A DNA stretch of 64,000 nt, taken from assembly GCF_014805685.1 (NCBI RefSeq), contig NC_060890.1, positions 23,905,500-23,969,499 of the forward strand. Direction: 5' to 3'. Positions 1-10,382 of this stretch are shown here, one piece after another. The notes beneath the pieces were generated by a model. The model was given only the letters and a program-made list of their open reading frames with translations, was not told where the DNA came from and did no database searches. How positions within the stretch are numbered: the first letter of the stretch is position 1; each line of letters begins with the position of its first letter. This DNA comes from Silurus meridionalis. Lineage: Eukaryota; Chordata; Actinopteri; Siluriformes; Siluridae. A program made the position numbers and the translations under genes.

Positions 1-33
1 TACTCTTTATACAAGTTCATAACCTCTTTAACT

Positions 34-105
34 CTGTAAAGTTATTTTGGGACATTGTCCATTGTTAAATTCGCTCTACAAATAAAAATGAATTAAATTG
101 AATGA
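34..105 (+). mobile_element. 3' tail of a non-coding retroposon (family R)
   Basis: Only the end of the element is here: a TGTAAAG..TTTGGGACATTGTCCATTGTTAAA..GCTCTACAAATAAA core followed by AATTAAATTGAATG. The same tail ends the longer copies at 24567-24710, 32447-32893 and 36226-36874. This kind of 3' end resembles L2/Maui-type LINE tails, so mobilisation by an L2-like reverse transcriptase is inferred. Confidence 0.6.
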
Positions 106-218
106 GTCTGGATTTACAGATTTACTTTCAGGAAATACAGTTCAAAACAGTCAAATATATTGAAAAGGCTCCATTTTTAGGAAGCAACATTCATTAGGAG
201 GTATAAAGTCCAAATGAT

Positions 219-408
219 AAGTAGTAGCTAAGTGGTTAAGACGTTGGACTTCTGATCAAAAGGTTGCAAGTTCAAATTCCAGCACCACCAAGTACCACTG
301 TTGGGCCCTTTAGCAAAGCCCTCATCCCTTAAGTGCTCAGTTATATGATTAAAAAATGATTTAAAGTTGCTCTCTCTTTAAGGGCATCTTCCAAATACCA
401 TAAATGTA
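219..408 (+). mobile_element. tRNA-derived SINE, family A
   Basis: The head carries a pol III A-box-like TAGCTAAGTGGTTAAG (225-240) and a B-box-like AAGTTCAAATTCC. A body with TTGGGCCC..GCAAAGCCCT follows, and the tail ends GGGCATCTTCCAAATACCATAAATGTAA. Related copies lie at 6260-6434, 13515-13697, 26702-26831, 43722-43825, 54297-54472 and 55595-55728. No intact tRNA fold is expected; this is a retroposon head. Confidence 0.8.
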
Positions 409-1622
409 ACTGATGGTAACTATTAGGGAAAACAGCTCTATATTTCTTTATTGCTTTGAATGAAATTATTATATAACTTTTAGTTATTGTTCTCTGTTTT
501 TAGCAATTCATTTTTATTTGAAGAGGCTTTTACAATGGATATTGTCTCAAAGCAGTTTTACAGAGATAAAGCGATTATAAAAGAATGTATGAATTTAGTG
601 CCTATACTTTTGTTCCTTATTATTGTAAGTTTATCCCTTTTGCTTGATCTCTGGCACCAACACAAAATGGAACAATCATACAAATGGTGCAAAATCAGTT
701 GACATGAACTGATAGTAGAGGTTGAAATTTCGATCAAAGCTGCATTTTCCCCTCTGAGTTTGGCCATTTCTGTCACGATAGAACGAAATTAATTAGCAGC
801 AAAAGAGTATTTGTCCTGCTATACTCCTAATCTGTTCACATTGATCCTTATGGAAAAATCTCCACTAGAGCAAGCAGTGAAATCATTTCAGCATGAGCGT
901 GACTAATTTCTCCTCTTAAAGCATTCATGTAACAGCACCTGCAGCGATTTGTTAAACACATTCATCGTAAAGGGTTTACAAAGCAAGGATGAGGTCTCAC
1001 ATCAGGCCAGAACCTGTATCAAGCCCCTGCGATGCATCATATTAAATCCACATGAATGCACACGGAGACCAGCGCAGAAGTGCTCTATACGCTGGGGTTT
1101 TAACCTTTAGCCTTTATCAGTAAATCGGGTCCGATCCAGTTTGCCAGACTGCAGGCGCCTGAAGTGATTCATTATGATACGCACACACAAACACACAGAA
1201 ACTATTGTGTCTATGTCTTCACAGTGCTTCACATGATTTATTCGGCTTATAACAGCACACAGTTATTAAAACATTATTCTTACATTCATATGCAAGCCGA
1301 TGCGCAGTATTTATTTACAATATACTACTAATGACACTGCAGAGAGACACAACAGGAGGAAAGCTGTACTGTAAAACACTTTGAGGGAGTTTGTCAGTTT
1401 GAAAAATGCTGCGTAGAATTGAGAGTTCTCCTGCTGATTCAAAAAAGCATGAAGATTCTATTCAAAATCCTTTATTTCAAAGCAAAAAGTTGAAAAATAA
1501 AGAAAATAGTAATATATTGTTCATTAAGGATAAACTATACAAGTTTGTTTTTTTAAAGAACAAACCTATAGGCACTTAACATATACATTATTTTATACAA
1601 CTTTATAAGTGCTTTATCTCTG
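409..1622. other. Non-coding stretch, no repeat signature in 830-1260
   Basis: No exon with splice sites or known protein similarity was seen. The part from about 880 to 1200 is less AT-rich and not obviously repetitive, so it could hold conserved regulatory sequence. The short open frames near 490-780 show no recognisable protein. Confidence 0.4.
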
Positions 1623-1792
1623 GGCAGTGGGAGCTCAGTGGTTAAGGTGCTGGGTTACAGATCAGAAGGTCGTGGGCTCAAGCCAAGGCATCGCCAAGCT
1701 GCCACTCTTGGGCCCTTGAGCAAGGCCCTTAATCCTCTGTGCTCCAGGGGTGCCGTGTCATGGCCGAAAATAAAAATAATACAAATAATACA

Positions 1793-1823
<31 letters not shown>

Positions 1824-1826
1824 TAA
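1623..1826 (+). mobile_element. tRNA-derived SINE, family B, ending in (AAT)n
   Basis: The head has GAGCTCAGTGGTTAAGG (A box) and a degenerate B box (GTGGGCTCAAGCC). The body TTGGGCCCTTGAGCAAGGCC is followed by GCTCCAGGGGTGCCGTGTCATGGC, which separates this subfamily from family A. The copy ends in an AAT-rich microsatellite from about 1766. Relatives lie at 50700-50866, 61178-61372 and 61422-61695. Confidence 0.75.
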
Positions 1827-2396
1827 AAAGACAGTACTCAAACGCGACCGAATTCAATATCGCGAACAACCCGGATAACTGATCAACCATTGATCAACAT
1901 TCTGGCTTCACTCTGATAAGATCATACGGATCACTATGTGCTTTTCAAAGCAACAAAAATGAAAGAGAGCGACTGGAAAGTGGAGTCCAACAAATGTACT
2001 CTTCTTACCATGTTATGTTGTGCACAACGTCTTCAAAAAGTCATTGCTGAGCAACCCAGCAACCAAGCAAACCCCAAAATTGTCTTGCCCCACCCCACCT
2101 GGGCAATTCAATAACCAAAACTTGTAATGACAATTGGAATTAAATAAAAGAAATACATTTACTCGACCTACTGGGGCTGACATGAGCCTTTTCATTGGAA
2201 ATAATATTAAATGCACAAAAGATTAAAAAGTATTAACGAACAAATGACTAAAAAATAATAATAATAAAATAAATAAACATGCAATCCAAAAAAAATCTAA
2301 TAATTTACTTATTAATTCATTGACAGTTTACTCTTTATTAATTAGTTAATGAATCGACCAATCAATTAATGTGTTTATTCATGCACTGTTTATTGT
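1827..2396. other. AT-rich non-coding stretch
   Basis: No gene or named repeat was recognised here. Short AATAAT and TTAATTAAT runs occur around 2255-2375. Confidence 0.4.
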
Positions 2397-2674
2397 ACGT
2401 ACACTATATGGACACAAGTTTGTGGACACCTGACCATACAAATGGTATGTGTATTTTGAAAATCCTATTCCACACTTAACACACCCATTTCCAGTTATAA
2501 TAACCCCCACTCTTCTGGGAAGATGTTCTAGGTTTTGAAGTGTGATTGTAGAGATTTGTGAGATTTCATTCAGCCACAAGGGGATTAGTAATGGTACTGA
2601 TGCAGGTGAGATGAGGAGGCCTGGATTTCCGTCAGCATCAGCATTCATCTCAAAGGTGTTCAATAAGGTGAAGA
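2397..2674 (-). mobile_element. Tc1-like deletion derivative (Tc1-N), 3' half only
   Basis: The terminal repeat TATATGGACACAAGTTTGTG starts at the left and is followed by the reverse complement of the transposase C-terminal region (CCACTCTTCTGGGAAGATGTT, with the antisense of the DLNPTEHLWDE region near the break). The copy stops at about 2674, before the other terminus. See 62724-63214 for the full-length structure. Confidence 0.75.
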
Positions 2675-2744
2675 CAAATTATTCTTGTGAATATAAAAAT
2701 ATAAGTAATTGTGGTGTCATAAAAGACTGAGTAATTTAAGTTAG

Positions 2745-3040
2745 TTTGGCATCATGAGGAAAAAAATGCCCAGAGGGTTAATTGTGCGCATCATGGTGGA
2801 TATTGGTGCCGATTTGAGACATGGCACATCAGAAAAATATTTGATTATAAAAATTTTTTTTCAATATCTGAGTAAAGAAAGGACATTGTGAATAAACGTG
2901 TGTTGCTTTAAAGGTTTTTTATTTACGCCTCTTTTATATTTATTTATTTATATTTTCGATGAAAATGGTCGAACAGTAATGCGCACTGCATTAACCGCGC
3001 GTTAATAATATTAGTTAATGTTATTAACGTGCCCTAATTG
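2745..3040. mobile_element. Unclassified interspersed repeat, copy 1
   Basis: It shares an ordered set of words with 20463-21170: CTGAGTAAAGAAAGG, a nearby AATAAACGTGT..TTGC, CCTCTTTTATAT and a GTCGAACAG-like end. The right side reads GCATTAACCGCGCGTTAATAA, rich in inverted TTAA motifs. It is possibly a non-autonomous DNA transposon; the class is not known to me. Confidence 0.5.
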
Positions 3041-3408
3041 ATATATTAATACAAAACAAATAAAAAATACTGTTACATAATAAATGTATTCAGGCTGAAA
3101 ATCCACCATATAGAACACAAGCAGAGAAAAGATGATGATGATCAGGTGATCAGGAATGTGTCTGTTCTCAGTCATGTTTACATCTCTGACTCCCTCTGTC
3201 TCATCCACGTTAACTTCTTACTGCCTTTTGCCTGCTGACTGTGAGCTTCATAAACTAGTCTACATCTGTGTTGTGTGAGACAGGAGATGATACACCAGTG
3301 GATTGAAAATTGTTGTGCATTGACAGGAAACAGGTTGATGTGTTAAAAACCGTGAAATGAGAAGAAAAAATATTAACGAGTCTATTTTGCAAATGTAAGA
3401 AGTAGAAA
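3041..3408. other. Non-coding stretch, nothing recognised
   Basis: AT-rich sequence without a gene or a repeat signature that I can name. Confidence 0.4.
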
Positions 3409-3409
3409 G

Positions 3410-3449
<40 letters not shown>

Positions 3450-3456
3450 GTCAGTC

Positions 3457-3551
<95 letters not shown>
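3409..3551. repeat. (ACAG)n(ATAG)n microsatellite
   Basis: About 100 bp of GACA-type repeats, with a short TCAG break near 3451, pass into about 38 bp of GATA repeats. A second GATA block is at 63355-63462, and an inverse-phase ATCT/GTCT block is at 15258-15327. Confidence 0.97.
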
Positions 3552-4632
3552 GATGTTTTAAAGTTTTCATTTGACTCATGAAAATTGGAAAATATTGAAG
3601 AATCAAAATGGCAGTAACATGGCTAAGGACTGCAGCCACATATTGAAAATGAGTGTAACAAGATACTGTTTAAACCTCGGAGGCAGTCGCAAAGGCAAAT
3701 CCTGGTTTCTATAACTTATTACAAAGACGTGATATTTCTGGCTTAATTGTACCAAATGGCTTCTGTTCTTATTATTCTCCCGCCTATAAACCAGCACTTG
3801 ATATTATATTCAACATTCCCAAATCATCTTCTTCAAAAGACATTTTTTTTCCCTCTGATCTTCATAAGGCCTAAGGGTGTGCAAACTTTCGCATTTGACA
3901 GACCTGCTTAGAGAGATGACTGAGTGCGATCTTCCACAAATTCAAATCAATCCAGGAGAAATTTTCCTTAAAAAAGCAGTAATTCTAACAGTTTTATGAT
4001 TTTTACATCCATACAGATGATCAATTGATCTCAGATAAGTAAAACGTGTCCTAAGGTGTGTGCCAATGAGTCGGTTAAACACAAAAAAAGGTGTATGGTG
4101 AAAAAAAAAAAAGGATGAATCAGCCCTGGAACAAGAGGAGGCACAGCTCTTGTTATGTGCTTCTTATTGACGGTAGAGCTATTACTGTGTATACGTAGGA
4201 GGGAGAGGCTTGACAGATGCCCACAGGGTGTTATATGCAGTATGTCAGGTTGAAGTGGAGTAATTGTGAAGGGGAACGTGGGGCTCTCTTTGGCTAACGA
4301 CTGAGTACAGGGATCAGCTAGTCGTAGGCTCTGAGAACTGAAAACCAACCGGCTGAGGTTTATATTGTGAGGCAGGAAAACAACAACAAAAACCCCACAT
4401 TTAACACAGTGATGTTCTCCGTGATGCCACAAATAGCTCAATACTGCATTAGGTCCTGTTGTAAAGAGAGAATAGACTAAAAATAGCCCTCAATAAACCA
4501 TGCGTATGTCCATAAATGTTTAATGTAATGGCTGATCAAAATCAAAATGTACAGTCAAGTAGTTTTTTTATACATATTTTTCAATACATTTTCATTCACA
4601 TGCTTTATACAAAGCTACACACACTAGCTAAT

Positions 4633-4636
<4 letters not shown>
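3552..4636. other. Non-coding stretch, nothing recognised
   Basis: No exon or named repeat was seen. The 136-codon open frame on the minus strand (4031-4441) crosses a poly-A run and shows no family similarity. Confidence 0.4.
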
Positions 4637-4712
<76 letters not shown>

Positions 4713-4734
4713 TTATTTATTTATTTATGTTTAT
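4637..4734. repeat. (AT)n then (TTTA)n microsatellite
   Basis: About 70 bp of perfect AT dinucleotides are followed by five TTTA units, leading directly into the GGATTG minisatellite. Confidence 0.97.
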
Positions 4735-5066
4735 TTAGGATTGGATGGTGGATTGGGATGTTGGATTGGATGGTAGATTGGATGTTGGATTGGTTGGTGG
4801 ATTGGGAAGTTGGATAAGAAATTGGGTTTGGATGTTGGATCAAAAGTTGGGTTGGGAAGGTCAATTAAGATGTTGGATTGGGAAATTGGTTGGAATGTTG
4901 GATTGGATGGTGGATTTGGATATAGAATTTGATATACCTATAGATGTTGGATTAGATGTTGACTGGGATGTTGGGTTGGCATGTTGGAATGGGATGTTGG
5001 GTTGGCATTATCCAGAACAGAATATCTGTTCGATTTTCATGTTATGATTGGATGTTGGATAAAATG
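4735..5066. repeat. GGATTG/GGATGTTGGATTGG minisatellite
   Basis: A variable-length unit built from GGATGTTGGATTGG and GGTGGATTGGGA recurs about 20 times with drift. The repeat leaves frames open on the plus strand, rich in Gly, Leu, Asp and Trp, which is a composition artefact and not a gene. Confidence 0.9.
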
Positions 5067-5961
5067 TTAGATTGGAAATATTGTGCACTTTAGCGTATTG
5101 GTCATATTTGGCATTGTGAGATTCTGGTAGCTTCAATGTGTGTGATTAAACAAATGAAGAAAATAAATGTAGTTTTCTTTTTTGTTTCATTGCTCAGGAA
5201 AAAAAAATTATTTTCTCCTTTTTGTTGCTTTCAAAATAAAAAACAAAAAACATCACATTGACATTTAGATTTTTAATTGTGAAAAAAAATTAAAATAATG
5301 CAACAGACACATTTGGACATTTTGGGCTTCTATCTAACCGAATACGATATACAAGTCCATCAATTTGAAAGTATGATATCATCTGATGATTAATTATGAA
5401 TGCTGAATACATTATAAAGTAATAACTGGCTAGTTAAGATTCTTCAGTCAGCATTATGGAGAACTTCAGTTAGACTGAAATAGAGTTCAGATTGCTGCAA
5501 CACAAACTGTCATGTAAAAAAAAAAAAACTGAACAGATGCTAATGCAGGTTGAGAGCTATTTAATTAATGGACATATTTAAAGGCAGACATATTTCTAAA
5601 GAGTAATTCAAAAAAAAGCACAGACCAGATCAAAACCAGGGACAGAAACAGCTTGGCAGCAAAGTATCAAACAAAGTATCACGACTTGGCAATAGAGAAA
5701 GAAGACGAGTCATCGTGAGTGGATTCTTTTACAATGTTTTCCTGAATGAAGGTTGTTCAAATAGTGTGCAGAATAGTATGTGCATTTAAGAGCAGAAGTC
5801 AGTGCAGGAACGTGTGTGTGTTCTGGGAATTGGAATCCAGGGCGGCCACGTTTAAAGTCCACTGGGAATTTAAGCTGAAGTCCAGCAGTGGCCTGACACA
5901 AACCGCGAATTATCTCTAATTCATTCCTTTTTTTTTCAATTAAATCACTGGTTTTTTTTTT
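5067..5961. other. Non-coding stretch; 5560-5920 non-repetitive
   Basis: Poly-A and poly-T rich to about 5300. The segment 5560-5920 has mixed composition without a repeat signature and could be regulatory, but nothing in it identifies a function. Confidence 0.35.
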
Positions 5962-6650
5962 TTACATTTACGGCATTTAGCAGGTGTCCTTATCCAAAAC
6001 GATGTACAAAAGTGCTTTGAGTCTCAATCGATGAAAAAATCAACACTGGTTCACTGCTGTAGGTTGCAAACTTAGGGCTTGATCAGACTAAAACTCTATA
6101 GAGGAACACATTTTTTAGGAAGTGGTAGGTCTTCAATGGATATTTGGAGATACTTCGCTGTTTGGACAACTAGGGGAAGTTAATTTTACCACCTCGGGGA
6201 CAAAACAGAAAAGAGTCTTGATGTATACCTACCCTGAGAGACAGTGGAACCAGTCAAGCATTTACATTCAAGGCATTTGCCATTATCCAGAGCCACTTAC
6301 AGTTATACAGCTAACAATTGTGGGTTAATGAGTTGCTCAAGAGCTTCAGCAGTTGCAGCTTGGAGGTGCTGGATTTTAACTCATGACCCTCCGATCAGAA
6401 GTCCAACATCTTATCCACTGAGCTGCTACTTCCCAGCTGGTATTGGCCACCAAGTTGTTCCCTGGGTTGTTTCTTCCACTACTGGTCTTAAAAATCCCCT
6501 TTAAAGTAACATTCCTACTGAGTGCTAGAAGATCTGAGGGAGCGTGGTGCAGCGTGAGGGGTTATAAGAGCTTTGAAACAGGGTGCTGGTCCATTTTTGG
6601 TTTTGTTGGCAAGCATCAGTGTTTGAATCTGGTCATGTCGGTTGATCGAT
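5962..6650 (-). mobile_element. LINE 3' end (RT C-terminus and tail), split by a SINE
   Basis: On the minus strand the copy corresponds to a degenerate non-LTR reverse transcriptase C-terminus. Sequence typical of fish LINEs (RLFSVLAP..WNELP-type region) is recognisable at about 6130-6250, and the 3' tail with the motif TGCTAAATGCCGTAAATGTAA ends at 5962. The more upstream part continues at about 6521-6650 (GATCTGAGGGAGCGTGGTGCAG in plus orientation). The interruption 6260-6520 holds a SINE. It is 5' truncated and inactive. Confidence 0.6.
6260..6434 (-). mobile_element. SINE family A inserted in a LINE fragment
   Basis: Read on the minus strand, it begins GGGAAGTAGCAGCTCAGTGG, carries a B box (ATGAGTTAAAATCC) and ends GGCTCTGGATAATGGCAAATGCC. 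It interrupts the LINE copy whose halves flank it. About 85 bp between 6435 and 6520 belong to neither element clearly. Confidence 0.75.
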
Positions 6651-7294
6651 TGCATTATGTTATGTAACAAAGTGCTTTGGAAAATAATCTGTTTTATTCT
6701 TCTTATACCACACCAGACAACATATTTTTTGTCCATTTATAGCTACATGCAATGCTGGGCAATGTTTTGCAGAAAAAGAAAAAAAAGTTTGTTCCCATTC
6801 GTATTACATTATGGCAGCGATAAACAGTCTTTCTCTCACTTTATGTTGCCGGTTTAAGACTCAGCCATGGCAGAAAATTATTCTGGCACCAGAGGCTCTT
6901 TCCCGAAATATTACAACTTGTATGTTTCTTCTGAGAAAACATCACCATACCAACAATTTCCCCTCTTAAATAATTTATGTACAGTGTTGTGTCATTCAAG
7001 TCCCAGAGTAAGGTGTTACCATGGAAACATTATCACCTTTTCTCCTTTCTCTTTTTTCCTTTCTATGGAGCTACACATGCTTCTGATGTTTCAGTGATCC
7101 TGGTCCATTGTTCCCAAAACTTCCTGATCAATCCTGACTCTCTGTCTTTGGATGGTGATTTCTTCAATTGGAAATCCATTTTCTGCAGCTCAAGAGAGTT
7201 CCACATGAACAGCCAAAAGATCTATGAGATTACTGAGGAGGGTTAAAATCAAGGACCATGAAGATAGAATTTGACTATATTTAATATAAACAGT
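6651..7294. other. Non-coding stretch with an X-box-like site
   Basis: No repeat signature is visible over most of this block. The near-palindrome GTTACCATGGAAAC at 7015-7028 fits the RFX X-box pattern. Open frames here show no recognisable protein. Confidence 0.35.
7015..7028. promoter_or_regulatory. X-box-like (RFX) motif
   Basis: GTTACC-AT-GGAAAC fits RYYNYY N(1-3) RRNRAC. A second, similar site lies 868 bp away at 7883-7896. Motif match only; chance occurrence is possible. Confidence 0.3.
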
Positions 7295-7755
7295 TTTTGC
7301 ACTCAGGTCACCATCAGGGAACAGCTGATAACCTTAACCATGATGGAACTATAATAAATGGATATTCAGTGTCACCCAGATAAAGATGGGTTCCCTTTTA
7401 AGTCTGGTTCCTCATAATGGTCCTGGTCCCTTTCAAGGTTCCCTTTTGAGTCTGGTTCATCTCAAGGTTTCTAGTTCCTTTTTAAGGTTCCCTTTTGAGT
7501 CTGGTTCCTCTTAATGTTCCTGGTCCCTTTCAAGGTTCCCGGTTCCTCTGAAGGTTCCTTTTTAAGACTGGTTCCTCAAGGTTTCTGGTTCCATTAAAGG
7601 TTTCTTTTTGAAACTGGTTTCTCTCAAGATTTTTACCATCTTAATGAGCTCTTTCTTGCGACTGTTGACTAAGTTATGATGCTATAAAATATACTGCAGG
7701 TGCTGCTTTGGAACAAAGTGCTCCACAAACAACACGGAAATGAATTGAATAAACT
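7295..7755 (+). mobile_element. Retroposon family R copy with internal tandem amplification
   Basis: It begins with GGTCACCATCAGGGAAC.., includes GTCACCCAGATAAAGATGGG, and ends GCTGCTTTGGAACAAAGTG..ATGAATTGAATAAA. In the other copies the motif GAGTCTGGTTCCTCTCAAGG occurs once. Here it occurs five times (anchors at 7401, 7449, 7499, 7565 and 7611), so this segment was amplified in tandem. Confidence 0.7.
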
Positions 7756-8224
7756 CGAGATGTTTATATCATGTAATGATCAGGGGCTTCTGCTATGGAA
7801 ATGAATCAATGCCTTCTGATCAATCACAATCCGGAATTCTGAAAAACCACACTTTCCCAATAAATGACACGTTGCGTAAAGTGTTACCATGACAACTTGA
7901 TGATAAGACTGATAATTTTGCATAAATAATATATGTTCTATGCATCTCTCTCTCTCTTGCTCTGTTTTTTGCCTGATGGTATGATTTGGGTTTGCAGAAA
8001 TATTTGATTCTTGGTTTGTTTGTTCATTATACTGAAATAAAATACATATACGTGGGATATTATTGTTTCCATGTCTCTCATGTATTTTGCCCAGTCTATA
8101 GTTTCTCCCCTAGGGGCAGTGTTAGACTTTCATCCTGCACACTGTTGTTCTAACAGGCGGTTTTCTTGGTCGGTTTACAAGCCAACACTTGTGTATTTGC
8201 ATAAGAAAATATTCAAAACTGCTA
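7756..8224. other. Non-coding stretch with an X-box-like site
   Basis: It contains GTTACCATGACAAC at 7883-7896 beside AT-rich sequence with GATCAATCACAATCC and TTTGCATAAATAAT. No repeat signature was seen before about 8220. A conserved regulatory element is possible but unproven. Confidence 0.3.
7883..7896. promoter_or_regulatory. X-box-like (RFX) motif
   Basis: GTTACC-AT-GACAAC matches RYYNYY N(1-3) RRNRAC. Nothing else defines a promoter here. Confidence 0.25.
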
Positions 8225-8561
8225 AAAAAAAACACATCAGCATCTGCAACTTCTTAAGAAGACTATAAACTTCTACAGGTATGCAGTTGAGAACATGCTC
8301 TCCAGCTCTGATTCGAAAGATGCACAAGACAAGATCTAGGGCTTTACAGTGGGTGGTCAGAGATGCCCAAACCATCTCTGGTACTGCCTTACCAACACTG
8401 GAGAGCCTGTACCAGCCTACAACCATCAGGAGTGTCCTCAACATCATCAATGACAAGAGTCAACCTCAGCATAGACTTTTCACACTCCTCTTATCGTACA
8501 GATGCTACAGGAGTGCCAAAGCCAGAACCTCGGCACTGAAAAGGTTGAAAACTTTAAGGTC
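8225..8561 (+). mobile_element. LINE reverse-transcriptase C-terminal fragment
   Basis: The conceptual protein includes ALQWVVRDAQTISGTALPTL and, later, HRLFTLLLSYRCYRSAKART. This is the layout of the C-terminal end of fish non-LTR retrotransposon pol proteins (xALQRVVRxAQxIxG..LPxLxxLY, then HxLFxLLPxGxRYRS). An upstream piece with a stop lies at about 8225-8275. It abuts a Tc1-N copy at 8562 and is a dead fragment. Confidence 0.7.
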
Positions 8562-9012
8562 ATCAGGGTCGTATGTGGTTCTTTTCCAAACTGTTACCAC
8601 AAATCTGGAAGCACTCAGTTGTACAGGACATCTTTAGATGCGCTCTAATAAAATTTTGCATTCACTTGAACGTGGAAACCCAAACCTGTTCCCTGTGCAC
8701 AAAGTGAGCTCCTTGAAGATCTGTTTTACATGCTTTGGAGAGAAAGATCTTGAGTGCTGCTATAGAGCTCTGATCTCATCCCTACTGAACACCTTTGGGA
8801 TGAATGTGAATGCTGACTGCACCTCAGGTCTTCTTACCTACATCAGTACCTGCCTTACCCTTGTGGGTGATGAACACAAATATCCATAAGCACACTCCAA
8901 AATAGTGAAACATCTTCCCAGAAGAGTGGAGGGAATTAGAAGAGCAAATTGGAACTAAATGTGGAATGCGATGCTTAAAAATTATATACCGTACTTATGA
9001 CCAGGTGACATA
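8562..9012 (+). mobile_element. Tc1-N copy, subfamily 2
   Basis: The diagnostic words GTGAGCTCCTTGAAGATCTG and GAACACCTTTGGGATGAATG are present. Only one other copy (19397-19910) shares the GAGCTCCTTGA variant, so these two form a subfamily apart from the CCAGCTCCATGA majority. The left terminus is lost against the LINE fragment; the right end is near CCAGGTGACA. Confidence 0.8.
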
Positions 9013-9722
9013 TTAGACTTGGATATATATATGCTGTAAACATCAATAAAGTATATCTAAGTCTAATATATATGTTCTGTATAATACACTTGACTTATAT
9101 TGTATGGACAAAATAATTGGGACACCTGCATATCACGTTCCAGTTCTGATCCAAACTTGTCTCTTTTCCTAACTGCACATTCTTCTGCTTCTCATGTTCG
9201 GTGCACACACAACCCCCTGATTAAACACTGCATCATTACCAACTATAATGTCAGCTGTATACTTAGGGGGCCAAAAATCGGGACGGTATCCAACCCTGAT
9301 TGTAGCTCATCAGCAACCCCCCTGCACTGTGCCGCTCCAGCTCTCTCCCACCCCCTCGATGTCTTGAGACGGTCTCCTGGCCTCATGTGTGGTGTCTGTT
9401 TGCTTCAAAACCTCTGGCATCGGTTCATTTTCAAATACAGTAAAGGCTTTGTCTGTGAGGAGAAACTGTCAGGAACGAGGTGGAGGATTGGAGTGTAAAG
9501 TCTGCTGTATTTAGTAGTGATCGCTGTGGGATGTCGAGCAGGACTCAGGAAGATAAGATGAGCAGATTTATGGGATCAGTGTTTCTACTGAATCCTCAAA
9601 CAGTACAGGTGTACAAGCACTTCCCTTGTGTTTGGACCACAGCCTTTATTGTATAATGTAAAAACTGTGAATGTGTGCGAAATTGTAGACTCTGGAGATG
9701 CCTAGGGTTCTTCCTGTCCATT

Positions 9723-9729
<7 letters not shown>
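9013..9729. other. Non-coding stretch with one stray Tc1-like terminus
   Basis: At 9100-9125 the sequence TATGGACAAAATAATTGGGA resembles a Tc1-N terminal repeat, but no element body follows. The 132-codon open frame (9100-9498) starts in that terminus and resembles nothing I know. Confidence 0.4.

Positions 9730-9788
<59 letters not shown>
9730..9788. repeat. (CA)n microsatellite
   Basis: About 29 uninterrupted CA units. Confidence 0.98.
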
Positions 9789-9791
<3 letters not shown>

Positions 9792-10098
9792 TTATCAACC
9801 TATACCTACATATTACCTATATGGGGTCTAGACAATGCAAACTATTAATTTTTTTTTTTTAAATGTATTAAATTTAATTTTATACAATTTCATTTGTGCC
9901 AATTTAATTCATTTCTTAATTTAATAAGTGTATTGCAGTAATTAGATTTATTCAAAATTATTAGCATATATTAAATTTTTTATAAAATATTATAAAAGAC
10001 TTTAGTTATTATTTTAACATTTTAAAGTAATTTTTTTTTAAAGCAGGCATTTTATTTAAAATTGTTAAAAAAAATGTAAACTGTTAATGTCCAAAATT

Positions 10099-10133
<35 letters not shown>

Positions 10134-10228
10134 CGTTACATAAAAAAAAAAAACATTTTTATGTTTTGCATTCAAACCCTTAGGTTTAGGGCCTCCTAGA
10201 TCAAGGAAAAATTGAAAGGCACCACATC
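9789..10228. other. Very AT-rich stretch with (AAT)n at 10098-10130
   Basis: Homopolymer A and T runs dominate. One AAT microsatellite of about 11 units is present. No gene was seen. Confidence 0.6.
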
Positions 10229-10265
10229 CGAAGACGTCCTGTACAGTTCGGGAAAAGAACCACAC

Positions 10266-10350
<85 letters not shown>

Positions 10351-10382
10351 TTCTTTTCCCGAACTGTACAGGACGTCTTCGA
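10229..10382. repeat. Perfect inverted repeat with CA / TA / GT core (hairpin)
   Basis: The arm 10229-10261 (CGAAGACGTCCTGTACAGTT then CGGGAAAAGAACC) is repeated exactly in reverse complement at 10349-10381. The arms pass inward into (CA)14 and (GT)19 and meet at a (TA) core at 10291-10310. The arm sequence is related to the left part of the Tc1-N element (GTGGTTCTT..ACTGTACAGGACGTCTT). A DNA foldback or an inverted duplication is implied. Confidence 0.92.

Noticed and set aside
3409..3551. GATA/GACA tract as a sex-chromosome marker (Bkm-like)
   Set aside because: Such tracts are common across fish genomes; nothing else here suggests sex linkage.
9100..9498. 132-codon open frame as a gene
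   Set aside because: It starts within a Tc1-like terminal repeat and shows no domain or codon pattern.
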